Shown: positions 52,549 to 61,401 of the stretch, piece after piece
Layout: each line of letters starts with the position of its first letter
Numbering within the stretch: position 1 is the stretch's first letter
Translations under genes and position numbers: made by a program
The notes under the pieces: generated by a model
Told to the model about the DNA's origin: nothing
Databases searched by the model: none
What the model saw: only the letters and a program-made list of their open reading frames with translations
Source: CBDBCK01 sp965203345
Lineage (GTDB): Bacteria; Chloroflexota; Dehalococcoidia; Lucifugimonadales; Lucifugimonadaceae
DNA: 64,000 nucleotides
Assembly (NCBI GenBank): GCA_965203345.1
Contig: CBDBCK010000028.1
Location: 744,001-808,000 of the forward strand
Direction of reading: 5' to 3'

Positions 52549-53622
52549 ATGAACAGAGAAGAACTGCTTGATCAAGTCAAGAGTTTAACCGCCAGGGGCG
52601 AATTGTCTAAGTCGGAGCTTCTCCAGTCTCAAGAACAAGCCTCAACGCCGCGTTATGACGCAGTCAAGCGATGGATTGATATCAGGCTGATATTTTACTA
52701 TTTGGGGGCTGTTTTAATTTTTCTATCAATATACGCCTTTACGCTAGAAAATATCGACTCTAATCTGGTGGCTATTCGTACCATAACCTTAGGCTCTGCT
52801 GCAGGAGCGTATGCTTTGGGAGTGCTGTTTTGGCATTATAGAAAAAAGGACGGTTTATGGGAACCCTTTCATCTGGTCGCCTCTATGGCCTCGTTGGCAG
52901 GGTTCTTCATATTGATTGGTGACTTCTTCTCTAATATGAGCTCTTCTTGGCAGTCAACTGTCCTTTTTAGTGCTTTGTTAGTGTTGTCTCTCATCTCGCT
53001 GGCTTTCTTTCGCAAGAACCTATTCGCGTTCTTATTGATTGCCGCCGGTACCGGGCTGTTCTTGTCGGTGATGAGTTTCTTCATTCCAACAGGGCTATCT
53101 CTGAGGGAGTTGTCGGAGGAATTCGTCTACCGCGGCTGGATGGTAGGGTTGGGATATATGCTTATCGGCTATGCAACCCGTAGAACTGCCCGGCAGTCTT
53201 TGAGTTGGGCTCTTTATGGTTTGGGATCGTTGCTGTTTATCTTTTCCGCGCTCTACATGGCTTTTAGCGCAACTTTTGGAGAGTTGCTTGAAGCTGGCTC
53301 ATTGGTACTGTTCCTTCTGATCTCTCAGTTCACCTCCACATTTAGTGCAGATTCAGGGGATCTGGCTTGGCAGTTGCTATTCCCTTTCTTTGCGGTCGGG
53401 GTTTTAGTGTTGAGCGTGCTACTAAAGAGCAGGTCTTTTCTCCTGTTTGGGTTTACTGGGTTGGTGATTTACGTTATTGGCATGACGTTTGGGTATCTCA
53501 GAGATGATTTGGGATGGCCTTTGTCACTCTTCATAATAGGGGCGGCAATCGTTGCGGTAAGTTACGGTTCTTTTTATTTGAATAGACAACACATGGCACA
53601 TGACGACATGGCGTCGCAATGA
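52549..53622 (+). CDS. Polytopic membrane protein, DUF2157-like
   Basis: 357 residues. A short soluble N-terminal segment (1-45) contains a helical ELLDQVKSLTARGELSKSEL motif similar to DUF2157 proteins. About ten hydrophobic helices follow between 47 and 345, with charged loops after helices 3 and 5. No enzyme motif or transporter signature was found. It stands between a tRNA gene and the ThDP enzyme, with a 66-base gap to the latter. Function unknown. Confidence 0.75.
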   Translation: MNREELLDQVKSLTARGELSKSELLQSQEQASTPRYDAVKRWIDIRLIFYYLGAVLIFLSIYAFTLENIDSNLVAIRTITLGSAAGAYALGVLFWHYRKKDGLWEPFHLVASMASLAGFFILIGDFFSNMSSSWQSTVLFSALLVLSLISLAFFRKNLFAFLLIAAGTGLFLSVMSFFIPTGLSLRELSEEFVYRGWMVGLGYMLIGYATRRTARQSLSWALYGLGSLLFIFSALYMAFSATFGELLEAGSLVLFLLISQFTSTFSADSGDLAWQLLFPFFAVGVLVLSVLLKSRSFLLFGFTGLVIYVIGMTFGYLRDDLGWPLSLFIIGAAIVAVSYGSFYLNRQHMAHDDMASQ

Positions 53623-53688
53623 GGTTTTGGTTGCGGATTTTGACAGACGTTTCAGTGGCGCGCTCGTTTTCACTTTTGAGGGAAGGTT

Positions 53689-55323
53689 TTGAGTAAAGTA
53701 GACGGTTCCTATTTGACCGCCAGGGCGTTGCGTGAGGAGGGAGTGGATCATCTATTTTTCTTGATGGGCGGACCCAACTATGAGATAGTCAATAATAGCG
53801 AGGACTTTGGGATAAGATGTGTGGACTTCCGGCACGAGCAAGCGGCGGCTATGGCTGCTCACGCATACGCAAGGGTTTCCGGTAGGCCGGGCGTTACAAC
53901 CGCGGCGTCTGGTCCTGGCACCTTGAATCTCCTCACGGGTCATTACGCCGCGTTCGTAGATCTTGCACCGATGGTAACACTTGGCGGCGCGGGTCCGCTG
54001 TCAGACGTGGGCAGGGACGGCTTTCAAGAGGTTGATCAATCAGCCATATTTGCTCCCGTGAGCAAGGCTGTGATATCTCCTTCCTCTGCGGCTAGAATGG
54101 CGGAACACGTCTCCTCCGCTTTCCGTTTAGCGCGTTCGGGGAGACCTGGACCAGTGTACGTGAACTGCCCGGAGGACGTTTTGTATCAGGAGCTGGACGA
54201 ATCTGATGCGGTTGTGCCTGCACGCGCCCCGCTTGCTGTGCCATATGGAGACCCAGAACTTGTGAAAGTCGCGGTTAAGTTGCTATCGGAGGCCCGGCGA
54301 CCCCTCCTGCTGGCCGGTAGTGGCGCTTTCTGGTCAAGGGCTTGGGACGAAATGCGCGAGTTCGTGGAACGTTCGGGTGTGCCATTTTATACTACACCCA
54401 TGTCTCGTGGGCTTATTGAAGAAGATCATCCGCTCTGTTTTCCCGCCGCACGCTCAACGGCACTCCGAGAAACGGACGCAGTGTTGGTGGCAGGAACTCG
54501 ATTCAATTGGATAATGACCTTTGGCAAGAGGATAAACGCAGACGCAAGAATAGTGCAGATAGATATAGAGCCCGAAGATCTGGGTAAAAACCGTTCGGCG
54601 GACTTAGCGATAACAGGCGACGTGCGCGCTGTGCTGAAGCAGATGAACGGATTGTTGTCCCGCACGCCGACTCTCTGCAGTGACCGGTTTGAGGAATGGC
54701 GCGAACGTCTGCAGCAGGTGGAGGCAGAGCGTAAAGCAAGGGTTGCATCATTGGAGAATTCTGAGCAGAAGCCTATACATCCTTTACGGCTGTGCAAAGA
54801 GTTGCGCGAGGTTATGGATAGAGACGCCGTGCTGGCAATAGATGGCAACGAGATACTGCATTATGGACGGCAGTCAATGCCTGCTTATTCGCCGGGTTCG
54901 CGTCTGAATTCGGGTGTTACTGGTTGTATGGGGGTAGGGCTTCCATACGCGATAGGAGCGAAGCTCGCAAGGCCAGGTGTTCAAGTAGTTGCATTGCATG
55001 GAGACGGCTCAATGGGGATGAACGTGCAGGACTTTGATACTGCGATAAGGCATAAACTGCCGATTGTGATAGTTGTGTCAAACAACGAGGGCTGGACTGC
55101 GCGCGCGAAGGATGTACGCAAGCCGGGACGTGAACTCGGCTACACTCGGTTCGACTTGATGGCGGAGGCTATGGGAGGGTTTGGGGAGAATGTGGAAGAG
55201 CCTTCACAGATACGTTCCGCTTTAGAGCGTGCCTTTGAGTCCGGTGTTGCTGCCGTCGTTAACGTCCACACGGATCCCGAAGCCAGGGCGATATCTCGGT
55301 TCGCAGGCTCAAAAATGGAGTAA
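53689..55323 (+). CDS. Thiamine diphosphate enzyme, 2-hydroxyacyl-CoA lyase/oxalyl-CoA decarboxylase-like
   Basis: 544 residues, TTG start at 53689 behind GGAAGG (53681). Three ThDP-enzyme domains: the PYR domain with the catalytic Glu at E50 (DFRHEQAAAMAAHAYAR), a central domain (RRPLLLAGSGAFW, PFYTTPMSRGL), and the PP domain with the Mg/ThDP motif GDGSMGMN ending VSNNEGW. PMSRGLIEEDHPLCF and HYGRQSMP are like HACL and oxalyl-CoA decarboxylase more than acetolactate synthase, and no small subunit gene is near. It would cleave 2-hydroxyacyl-CoA or decarboxylate an alpha-keto-type acyl group. Acetolactate synthase-like proteins remain an alternative. Confidence 0.82.
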   Translation: MSKVDGSYLTARALREEGVDHLFFLMGGPNYEIVNNSEDFGIRCVDFRHEQAAAMAAHAYARVSGRPGVTTAASGPGTLNLLTGHYAAFVDLAPMVTLGGAGPLSDVGRDGFQEVDQSAIFAPVSKAVISPSSAARMAEHVSSAFRLARSGRPGPVYVNCPEDVLYQELDESDAVVPARAPLAVPYGDPELVKVAVKLLSEARRPLLLAGSGAFWSRAWDEMREFVERSGVPFYTTPMSRGLIEEDHPLCFPAARSTALRETDAVLVAGTRFNWIMTFGKRINADARIVQIDIEPEDLGKNRSADLAITGDVRAVLKQMNGLLSRTPTLCSDRFEEWRERLQQVEAERKARVASLENSEQKPIHPLRLCKELREVMDRDAVLAIDGNEILHYGRQSMPAYSPGSRLNSGVTGCMGVGLPYAIGAKLARPGVQVVALHGDGSMGMNVQDFDTAIRHKLPIVIVVSNNEGWTARAKDVRKPGRELGYTRFDLMAEAMGGFGENVEEPSQIRSALERAFESGVAAVVNVHTDPEARAISRFAGSKME

Positions 55324-55518
55324 CGACTGGACAAGGCGAGGCATGGTAAAGGGCTTCGCTTTTATCATCCCGTTCTGAACGGCTTTTCCAGCGATACTTG
55401 CTGACTCCATCCGTTTGCTTCCCTCTAATTCCCGTATTGCCACCCGCTTGAGGCTTCCTTCATTTTGTCCTTCCTACTCTTTGGGCTTAAGTCCGGACGT
55501 TGAGGGGTATCAACGTTT

Positions 55519-56265
55519 TCACGTCTTTATTGCTGCTATCAGGAACTCTTTGTTGCCCTTTGCTCCCTCAATGGGGCTTGGCGTTATACCTAGTACTCTC
55601 CATTTCATCTCTTTTTCAAGCCAAGCCGCTACGTAGTCGCATGCCTCTTCATGTAGCTTGGTGTCTCGTACCACCCCTCCTTTTGCAACTTTGCCGCGAC
55701 CAAGTTGGAACTGCGGCTTTACGAGAGTCACAAGCCACGCTTGCTCATCCGTCAGACGTATTGCGGCTGGCAGTACCTTCTCAATACCGATGAAGCTGAC
55801 GTCGCAGGTTATGGCTTGCAGAGGCTCTTGGATATGTCTTCTAGTCAGGTAACGTGCGTTGGTCTTTTCCAGACAGACTACCTTTGGGTGAGATCGTAAC
55901 TTGTTGTGTAACTGCCCTCGGCCTACGTCTATTGCGTAGACCTTTGCGGCCCCGTATGCTAGGATGACGTCAGTGAACCCCCCGGAACTTGCTCCTATGT
56001 CGGCTATGACCCTGTCTTCTGGATTCAAGGAAAAGGCCTTGAGTGCTGCTTCCAGCTTGACGCCTCCTCGTCCTACCCATTTATGACCGCGCGAGCGCAC
56101 CACGACGCTTTCATCGGCAAGGAGCAGCGTCCCGGGCTTGTTTATGCGTTTTTGCCCCACGTAAACCTTGCCAGCCAGGATCAGAGCTTGAGCTTTTGTG
56201 CGGGTTTCCGTGAGACCTTTCTCAAACAGCATAAGATCGGCACGTATCTTTTTATTGTTTGCCAT
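55519..56265 (-). CDS. tlyA: TlyA-family rRNA 2'-O-methyltransferase (hemolysin A family)
   Basis: 248 residues: an N-terminal S4 RNA-binding domain (KIRADLMLFEKGLTETRTKAQ and KVYVGQKRINKPG) and a C-terminal FtsJ/RrmJ-type methyltransferase with SAM motif VIADIGASSGGFTDVIL. The K-D-K-E active-site pattern (K70, D146-like, K175-like, E near the end) seems present. In mycobacteria TlyA methylates 16S and 23S rRNA cytidines. The old hemolysin name is misleading. Convergent with the ThDP enzyme gene, 195 bases apart. Confidence 0.92.
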   Translation of the reverse strand: MANNKKIRADLMLFEKGLTETRTKAQALILAGKVYVGQKRINKPGTLLLADESVVVRSRGHKWVGRGGVKLEAALKAFSLNPEDRVIADIGASSGGFTDVILAYGAAKVYAIDVGRGQLHNKLRSHPKVVCLEKTNARYLTRRHIQEPLQAITCDVSFIGIEKVLPAAIRLTDEQAWLVTLVKPQFQLGRGKVAKGGVVRDTKLHEEACDYVAAWLEKEMKWRVLGITPSPIEGAKGNKEFLIAAIKT

Positions 56266-56516
56266 ATTTAAGTCTTAGACTAATAACCAGTCTAGCAGGG
56301 TGCGAATTTACCAGATAGGAGGATGTAAGTTAGTGAATTTGATGTGCTTTCATAGGAACCTGTAACGCAGTGGCATGGCATAAAATTCTATGGGTAATCG
56401 CTTCAGGAGAACGCGTCGCAAACTGTCTGTGCCTCCTGAACTTGGGAGAGGGTGAGCCGTTTTAACGTTGAATATCAACTTCGGCAACTATGACTATACG
56501 GGAGTAATGGAGGCTT

Positions 56517-57698
56517 ATGGCTAAAATAACCAGGATGACGGCACATCCGATACGCGTACCCCGCACCGGCAGCTCGGACGCTCCGCCTTCCGCTCCATTA
56601 GATAAACCGCCGGTGCGGTGGGTAGGGGATTACTATATAGATGCAAGCGCGTTTACGTCAGTGTACTCTCGCCATCACGAGACCACTTTAGTCAGAGTTG
56701 AGACAGACGACGGTACGTTAGGCTGGGGTGAAGCACAATCGCCTGTTGCGCCTCGGGTTACTGCTGCTATAGTTGAAGACTTGGTGGCTCGGCTTGTGAT
56801 CGGACGTGATCCGCTTGACTGGGCGGCTATATGGGATAGACTCTATGGGGCGATGCGGGAGAGAGGTCACCCGACAGGTTTTTATGTAGATGCTCTCGCG
56901 GGGGTAGATATTGCACTCTTGGACGCCGCGGGGAAAATCTTGAACTTGCCAGCTCATAAGCTCTGTGGAGGCGCCTTTAGGGAGAAAATACCGCTTTATG
57001 CAGGCTTGCAAGGCACTCATCCGGACGGGGTAGCCGCGGAAGCTGTGAGACTAGTTGAATTAGGCTATAAAGCACTCAAACTGCATCTTCTACTCGGCGT
57101 TGAGGAGTGCGCTGAGATAGCGGCTACTGTCAGGGAGGCTGTGGGTGAAAAGGTGAGGCTGATGATAGATACACACATGCGCCATACGGTTTCATCTGCT
57201 ATAGCTTTGGGCAGGAAACTGGAAGACCTAAACTTTCATTGGTTTGAAGCACCTGTAGCAGCTGAGGACGTTCGGGGGCAGGCTGTGATTGCCGCCGCTT
57301 TGGATATGGCGGTTGCTATAGGTGAGTGGAGCAGGACGCGCTACGAAATGAGGCACGCTTTTGAGCAGAGGGCTTTTGATATAGCAATGCACGATATAGC
57401 ACGGACGGGTATAACGGAAGGCCTACGTATATCTTCGCTGGCGGACGCTTACGGCGTACCGACGGCTCCACACGTGGGTGGTGGGGGATCCGTGTCAATA
57501 GCTGCCACTGTGCAATTTTCGGCGGCGTGCCCTAACTTTGATATTATGGAGCATTCACATAAAGATCATGAGTTGAAGTGCTTGATATTGAGAGAACCTT
57601 TCCGGCCGGAGAATGGCTTTTTTGCCTTGCCTGAAGGATCGGGCCTGGGGATAGAGGTGGATGAGAAGGCCGTGTTGCGATATGAAGTGAAAAGCTGA
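56517..57698 (+). CDS. Enolase-superfamily enzyme, mandelate racemase-like with K-x-H motif
   Basis: 393 residues with AATGGAGG in front of the ATG. Residues: K188 and H190 (ALKLHLLLG), metal ligands D218 (MIDTHMRH), E244 (HWFEAPV) and E270 (AIGEWSRTR), and H319 (TAPHVGGGG). Compared with the KxK enzyme at 50288, the second Lys is His, which defines a different reaction class, so the two are not simple duplicates. The 30-residue Pro-rich segment near the N-terminus (DAPPSAPLDKPP) is an unusual capping-domain insert. It heads the sugar-acid gene set with the FGGY kinase 118 bases downstream. Confidence 0.9.
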   Translation: MAKITRMTAHPIRVPRTGSSDAPPSAPLDKPPVRWVGDYYIDASAFTSVYSRHHETTLVRVETDDGTLGWGEAQSPVAPRVTAAIVEDLVARLVIGRDPLDWAAIWDRLYGAMRERGHPTGFYVDALAGVDIALLDAAGKILNLPAHKLCGGAFREKIPLYAGLQGTHPDGVAAEAVRLVELGYKALKLHLLLGVEECAEIAATVREAVGEKVRLMIDTHMRHTVSSAIALGRKLEDLNFHWFEAPVAAEDVRGQAVIAAALDMAVAIGEWSRTRYEMRHAFEQRAFDIAMHDIARTGITEGLRISSLADAYGVPTAPHVGGGGSVSIAATVQFSAACPNFDIMEHSHKDHELKCLILREPFRPENGFFALPEGSGLGIEVDEKAVLRYEVKS

Positions 57699-57816
57699 CG
57701 TGTTTGGAAGCCATTTAAGTCCGGAAATTCCTCCCTTTTGCAGTCATCTATAAGAGGCTTCTTGAAGTTTTGTTGCGCGGATATAACTTTAGGTTTATAC
57801 AGTTACCGATATTGAA

Positions 57817-59316
57817 ATGAACCACAAAGGAAAACATTTTTCACCGCCATTTGTGCTTGCGATAGACGTTGGCACAACGACAGTAGTCGCTTCTATGTTC
57901 GACTCTGAAGCCTCTCTTGTAGCCGGCACTTTGTGTTCTCAGCGGAACCGTCAGGATATAGCAACAGACGGGACTAACGAAGAGCCTGCTGAACGCATAT
58001 TTCAAGCGACGGAGGCAGCGATAGATGGCACCCTTCGCAAAGCGGGCGCTGCAGCGAAAGAGATAGCCGCCGTTGGGCTCGACTCAATGGCTGGTTCCTT
58101 TGTTGGTCTTGCGCGTAACGGTACGCCGGTCACGTCGGTCTACACCTACGCCGACACTCGACCTTGGCGAGAAGTAGATCTGCTGAAAAACGTAATTGAC
58201 CCCGAAGACTCTCATCAGCGCACTGGCACTATATTGCACACCTCATATCTGCCGCCTCGCATTTTATGGTTGAGACGGCGTTTCCCGGAACTGTTCGGAG
58301 AAGTAGCCAAATGGTCAGACGTATGCACAATGCTTTACTCCCGCTGGTTTGGCGTTGCGGATGCTCCTTGCAGTATTTCTATAGCTTCTTGGAGCGGCAT
58401 GTTGAACCGACGAAAGTTAGAGTGGGACGAAGGGTTGCTGCAGGCGACGGGTATTGAATCTCATTCCCTTCCGGCGTTGTCCAGCTATGCGACCCCTATG
58501 CAAGGTCTGTCCAAGGAGTTTGCACTGCGGTGGCCGGCTCTTGCCTCAAAGCCTTTCTTCCTCGGTATAGGCGATGGAGCGGCGGCAAACGTCGCCGCTG
58601 GTTGTGTCGATCCATCTTCCGTTGCGCTTACCGTGGGTACTACGTCGGCGATGCGCTTGTTTGTGGAACAAGAAGCGCCGCCAGTTCCTGATGGCTTATG
58701 GGCTTACAAGTTAGGATCTGAACTTTCACTTGTAGGTGGCGCGTTTACTGAAGGAGGTAACGTCGTCTCATGGGCTAAAAATGTCCTCCGTCTGCCTCCC
58801 GACGAACTGCTCGACGCCGAGCTTCAAAAGTTGTCTACCGGTGGACACGGCTTATCCGTACTGCCATTTCTTGGAGGCGAACGTTCGTTGGGCTGGTCTG
58901 CACAAGCAACGGGCGTTATATCTGGTCTCCGTCTCTCCAGTGAACCGATCCAGATACTGCAAGCGGCTATGGAGGCCGTAGCGTGTAGATTTTCTCTGGT
59001 CGCGAAGTTACTCCCGGACTTTGAGGGTGAGCGTCGTATAGTAGCCGGTGGAGGTGCGCTCGCCAGTTCCCGGTGGTGGACCCAAACTATGGCAAACGCC
59101 CTGAATGCTCCCGTTTACTGCTCCGATCAAGCCAAAGAGACGGTACGCGGCGCCGCTATACTTGCTTTAAAAGCGTCTGGGACGTGGCGCACTTTGAAAG
59201 ATGTCCCTATTCGATTCTCCGAACTATTTCATCCAGACCCAGTCGCAGCAGAGATATACAATGAAGCCGTCAAACGTCAAGCGAAACTGTACGCCAAGTC
59301 GTTTCAGCTCATCTGA
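57817..59316 (+). CDS. FGGY-family carbohydrate kinase (gluconate/xylulose kinase-like)
   Basis: 499 residues of actin-like ATPase fold. The first phosphate loop is LAIDVGTTTVVASMFD, the second domain has GIGDGAAANVAAGCVD and VGTTSAMRLF, and the FGGY-C region has GGGALASSRWW. It phosphorylates a sugar or sugar acid; the W-x-D/Y-T-Y-A-D-TRPW region (VYTYADTRPW) suggests gluconate or pentulose rather than glycerol. The neighbour at 60445 is a 6-phosphogluconate dehydrogenase, which makes gluconokinase the most attractive reading. Confidence 0.88.
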   Translation: MNHKGKHFSPPFVLAIDVGTTTVVASMFDSEASLVAGTLCSQRNRQDIATDGTNEEPAERIFQATEAAIDGTLRKAGAAAKEIAAVGLDSMAGSFVGLARNGTPVTSVYTYADTRPWREVDLLKNVIDPEDSHQRTGTILHTSYLPPRILWLRRRFPELFGEVAKWSDVCTMLYSRWFGVADAPCSISIASWSGMLNRRKLEWDEGLLQATGIESHSLPALSSYATPMQGLSKEFALRWPALASKPFFLGIGDGAAANVAAGCVDPSSVALTVGTTSAMRLFVEQEAPPVPDGLWAYKLGSELSLVGGAFTEGGNVVSWAKNVLRLPPDELLDAELQKLSTGGHGLSVLPFLGGERSLGWSAQATGVISGLRLSSEPIQILQAAMEAVACRFSLVAKLLPDFEGERRIVAGGGALASSRWWTQTMANALNAPVYCSDQAKETVRGAAILALKASGTWRTLKDVPIRFSELFHPDPVAAEIYNEAVKRQAKLYAKSFQLI

Positions 59317-59438
59317 AGCCCAAACAGAACCAGCCGTTTTATGAATGCATCTCATTTTACGCGGTTTATGTAGCTTATGGCTTTATTGTTTACTATTTAG
59401 TAGTTGCGTATGATGCGCAGATTTTGGAGGAACATAAG

Positions 59439-60416
59439 ATGCAGACAAAGGCTTTTCGGATACACGAGTTCGGCGGACCGGAAAAAATGCAGTGGGAGAC
59501 AGTACCTCTTCCACCTCTGGGCCATAAAGACGTCCTGGTGCGCGTCGTTACGGCGGGGCTGAACTTTATAGACGTTTACCATCGCACCGGTCTTTATCCG
59601 CTTCCGCTTCCGACGACGCTGGGCATGGAAGGTGCAGGCATTGTTGAGGCAACGGGCGGCGGCGTCTCAAACTTCCAAGCTGGAGATTCAGTCGGCTATT
59701 GTGTGGCAGGGCCGGGATCTTATGCCAAGTATCGAGTTATGGACGCCGACCGTTTGATTCCCTTACCTTCGGACGTCTCATACGAACAGGCGGCGGCAAT
59801 GCTTCTAAAGGGTATGACGGTGGAGTACCTTGTGAGGCGCACTTACACAGTCCAACCGGGCGACGTTGTCCTGTTTTACGCGGCCGCAGGTGGGGTAGGG
59901 CTTATCGCTTGTCAGTGGCTCAAACGGTTGGGAGCAACCGTCATAGGCGTAGTAGGTTCTCTTGAGAAGGCGGAGCTTGCAAAGGAGTACGGCAGCGACT
60001 ACGTAATCCTGTACAATGACGAAGACGTCTCCGAAAAGGTACGGGAAATTACAGACGGTCGCGGCGTGCCGGTAGTATACGACGCTGTGGGCAGAGCTAC
60101 GTTTAAAAGTTCGCTCGACTCTCTTGCGCCGCGAGGAACTTTCGTATCTTTTGGTAACGCGTCCGGACCCGTAGAACCGTTCGCCCCTGCGCTACTGTCC
60201 GAAAAAGGCTCACTCTTTTTCACGCGCCCGACTCTGATGACCTACTGTGCTTCAAGTGAGGATATGCTCGCAAGCGCAGAAGCTTTATTCAAAGTAGTTC
60301 GGGAAGGCCTCAAGGTGGAAATCAGACAAAGGCGACCCATCTCTGAAGCTCCGCAGGCACAAGCAGATCTGGAGGCAAGAAAGACGACAGGATCCACAGT
60401 CCTCTTTGCCGACTGA
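59439..60416 (+). CDS. Quinone oxidoreductase-like MDR protein (zeta-crystallin family)
   Basis: 325 residues from the ATG at 59439, with GGAGG at 59426-59430; a TTG at 59424 in the same frame overlaps that site and is rejected. MDR features: FRIHEFGGPEKMQWE at the N-terminus, LPTTLGMEGAGIVEATGGG, the NADPH Rossmann motif YAAAGGVGLIACQW and the catalytic-domain end VEIRQRRPISEAPQAQ. Zinc ligands of alcohol dehydrogenases are absent, as in quinone reductases. It reduces quinones or reactive enals with NADPH. Its link to the sugar genes on both sides is positional only. Confidence 0.92.
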   Translation: MQTKAFRIHEFGGPEKMQWETVPLPPLGHKDVLVRVVTAGLNFIDVYHRTGLYPLPLPTTLGMEGAGIVEATGGGVSNFQAGDSVGYCVAGPGSYAKYRVMDADRLIPLPSDVSYEQAAAMLLKGMTVEYLVRRTYTVQPGDVVLFYAAAGGVGLIACQWLKRLGATVIGVVGSLEKAELAKEYGSDYVILYNDEDVSEKVREITDGRGVPVVYDAVGRATFKSSLDSLAPRGTFVSFGNASGPVEPFAPALLSEKGSLFFTRPTLMTYCASSEDMLASAEALFKVVREGLKVEIRQRRPISEAPQAQADLEARKTTGSTVLFAD

Positions 60417-60444
60417 GCGTCCGGAGCACTCCTCTAGCAAGGGC

Positions 60445-61401
60445 TTAACGAGTTCGGATGCTGTGTCCTCCGAAACCTTTGCGCATGGCCGCCAGCAGCC
60501 TCAAACCGAATGAGTTCTCACGGCGAGAAGCAAAACGAGCTTGCAAGGCGGCGGTGATTACAGGCGCGGGGGTTTCCAGCTCCAGCGTTTCTTGAACTGT
60601 CCATCTCCCTTCGCCTGAGTCCTCCACAAAAGGTTCCAGCTTCTCCAGGCGAGGGTCTGCCTTCAGTGCCTCCGCCGTCAGATCAAGTAGCCAGGAACGG
60701 ATTACGCTGCCGTGCCTCCACGCCTCCGCCACAGAGTCTAAACTAGATACCAAGTCACTCTTGGAAGCCAATATCTCAAACCCTTCCGCGTAAGCCTGCA
60801 TCATTCCATACTCTATGCCGTTATGAATCATCTTGACAAAGTGTCCGGCGCCAGACTCTCCGGCGTAGAGCGGTCCTGGTCCTTCTGGGGGAGTTAGTGC
60901 TTCAAACACGTGTTTAACTGTATGGAACGCCCGTTCGTCTCCTCCAATCATCAGACAGTAGCCAAACTGGCGCCCCCATATACCTCCACTTGTGCCGCAA
61001 TCTAGGAGAAATACCCCGCGATCCGCGGCTTCCGAAGCTCTGCTCCGCGACTCCTTGTAGTAAGAGTTGCCCCCGTCAATTATCACGTCCCCGGCGTCTA
61101 GTATATTGACCAGGCGCGATATAGTAAGACCGGTCGCGTCTAGAGCGGGCAACATAAGCCACAATATCCTTGGCTTTGGCAGATCTGCAACTAGCTCGTC
61201 CAGTGAAGATGCCTTGCTTCCTCCCGCCTTTTCTATGTTTTCCACCGCCGTCGGATCCGCGTCAAAGCCAGTTATCTGAAATCCGCTCTCCAAAAGTTTA
61301 AGGGCTATATTACCTCCCATCTTGCCTAGTCCGGCGATACCCAGCGCTTTACATTCTCCTGAGAGGTTATGCCCTATAGCTGAAAGGCTGCCGTCAGACA
61401 T
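60445..61401 (-). CDS. gnd: 6-phosphogluconate dehydrogenase, short NAD-type (GndA/YqeC-like)
   Basis: 318 residues from the ATG at 61401; a TTG at 61440 opens the same frame but overlaps the neighbouring gene more. The Rossmann motif is LGIAGLGKMGGNIALKLLES, then VIIDGGNSYY, LDCGTSGG and the catalytic Lys/Asn region GHFVKMIHNGIEYGMMQ. Family length is about 300 for this short form, which lacks the second helical repeat of long Gnd. It oxidises and decarboxylates 6-phosphogluconate to ribulose 5-phosphate. About 20 extra residues precede the first strand. It overlaps the DUF2090 gene by 8 bases. Confidence 0.93.
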   Translation of the reverse strand: MSDGSLSAIGHNLSGECKALGIAGLGKMGGNIALKLLESGFQITGFDADPTAVENIEKAGGSKASSLDELVADLPKPRILWLMLPALDATGLTISRLVNILDAGDVIIDGGNSYYKESRSRASEAADRGVFLLDCGTSGGIWGRQFGYCLMIGGDERAFHTVKHVFEALTPPEGPGPLYAGESGAGHFVKMIHNGIEYGMMQAYAEGFEILASKSDLVSSLDSVAEAWRHGSVIRSWLLDLTAEALKADPRLEKLEPFVEDSGEGRWTVQETLELETPAPVITAALQARFASRRENSFGLRLLAAMRKGFGGHSIRTR

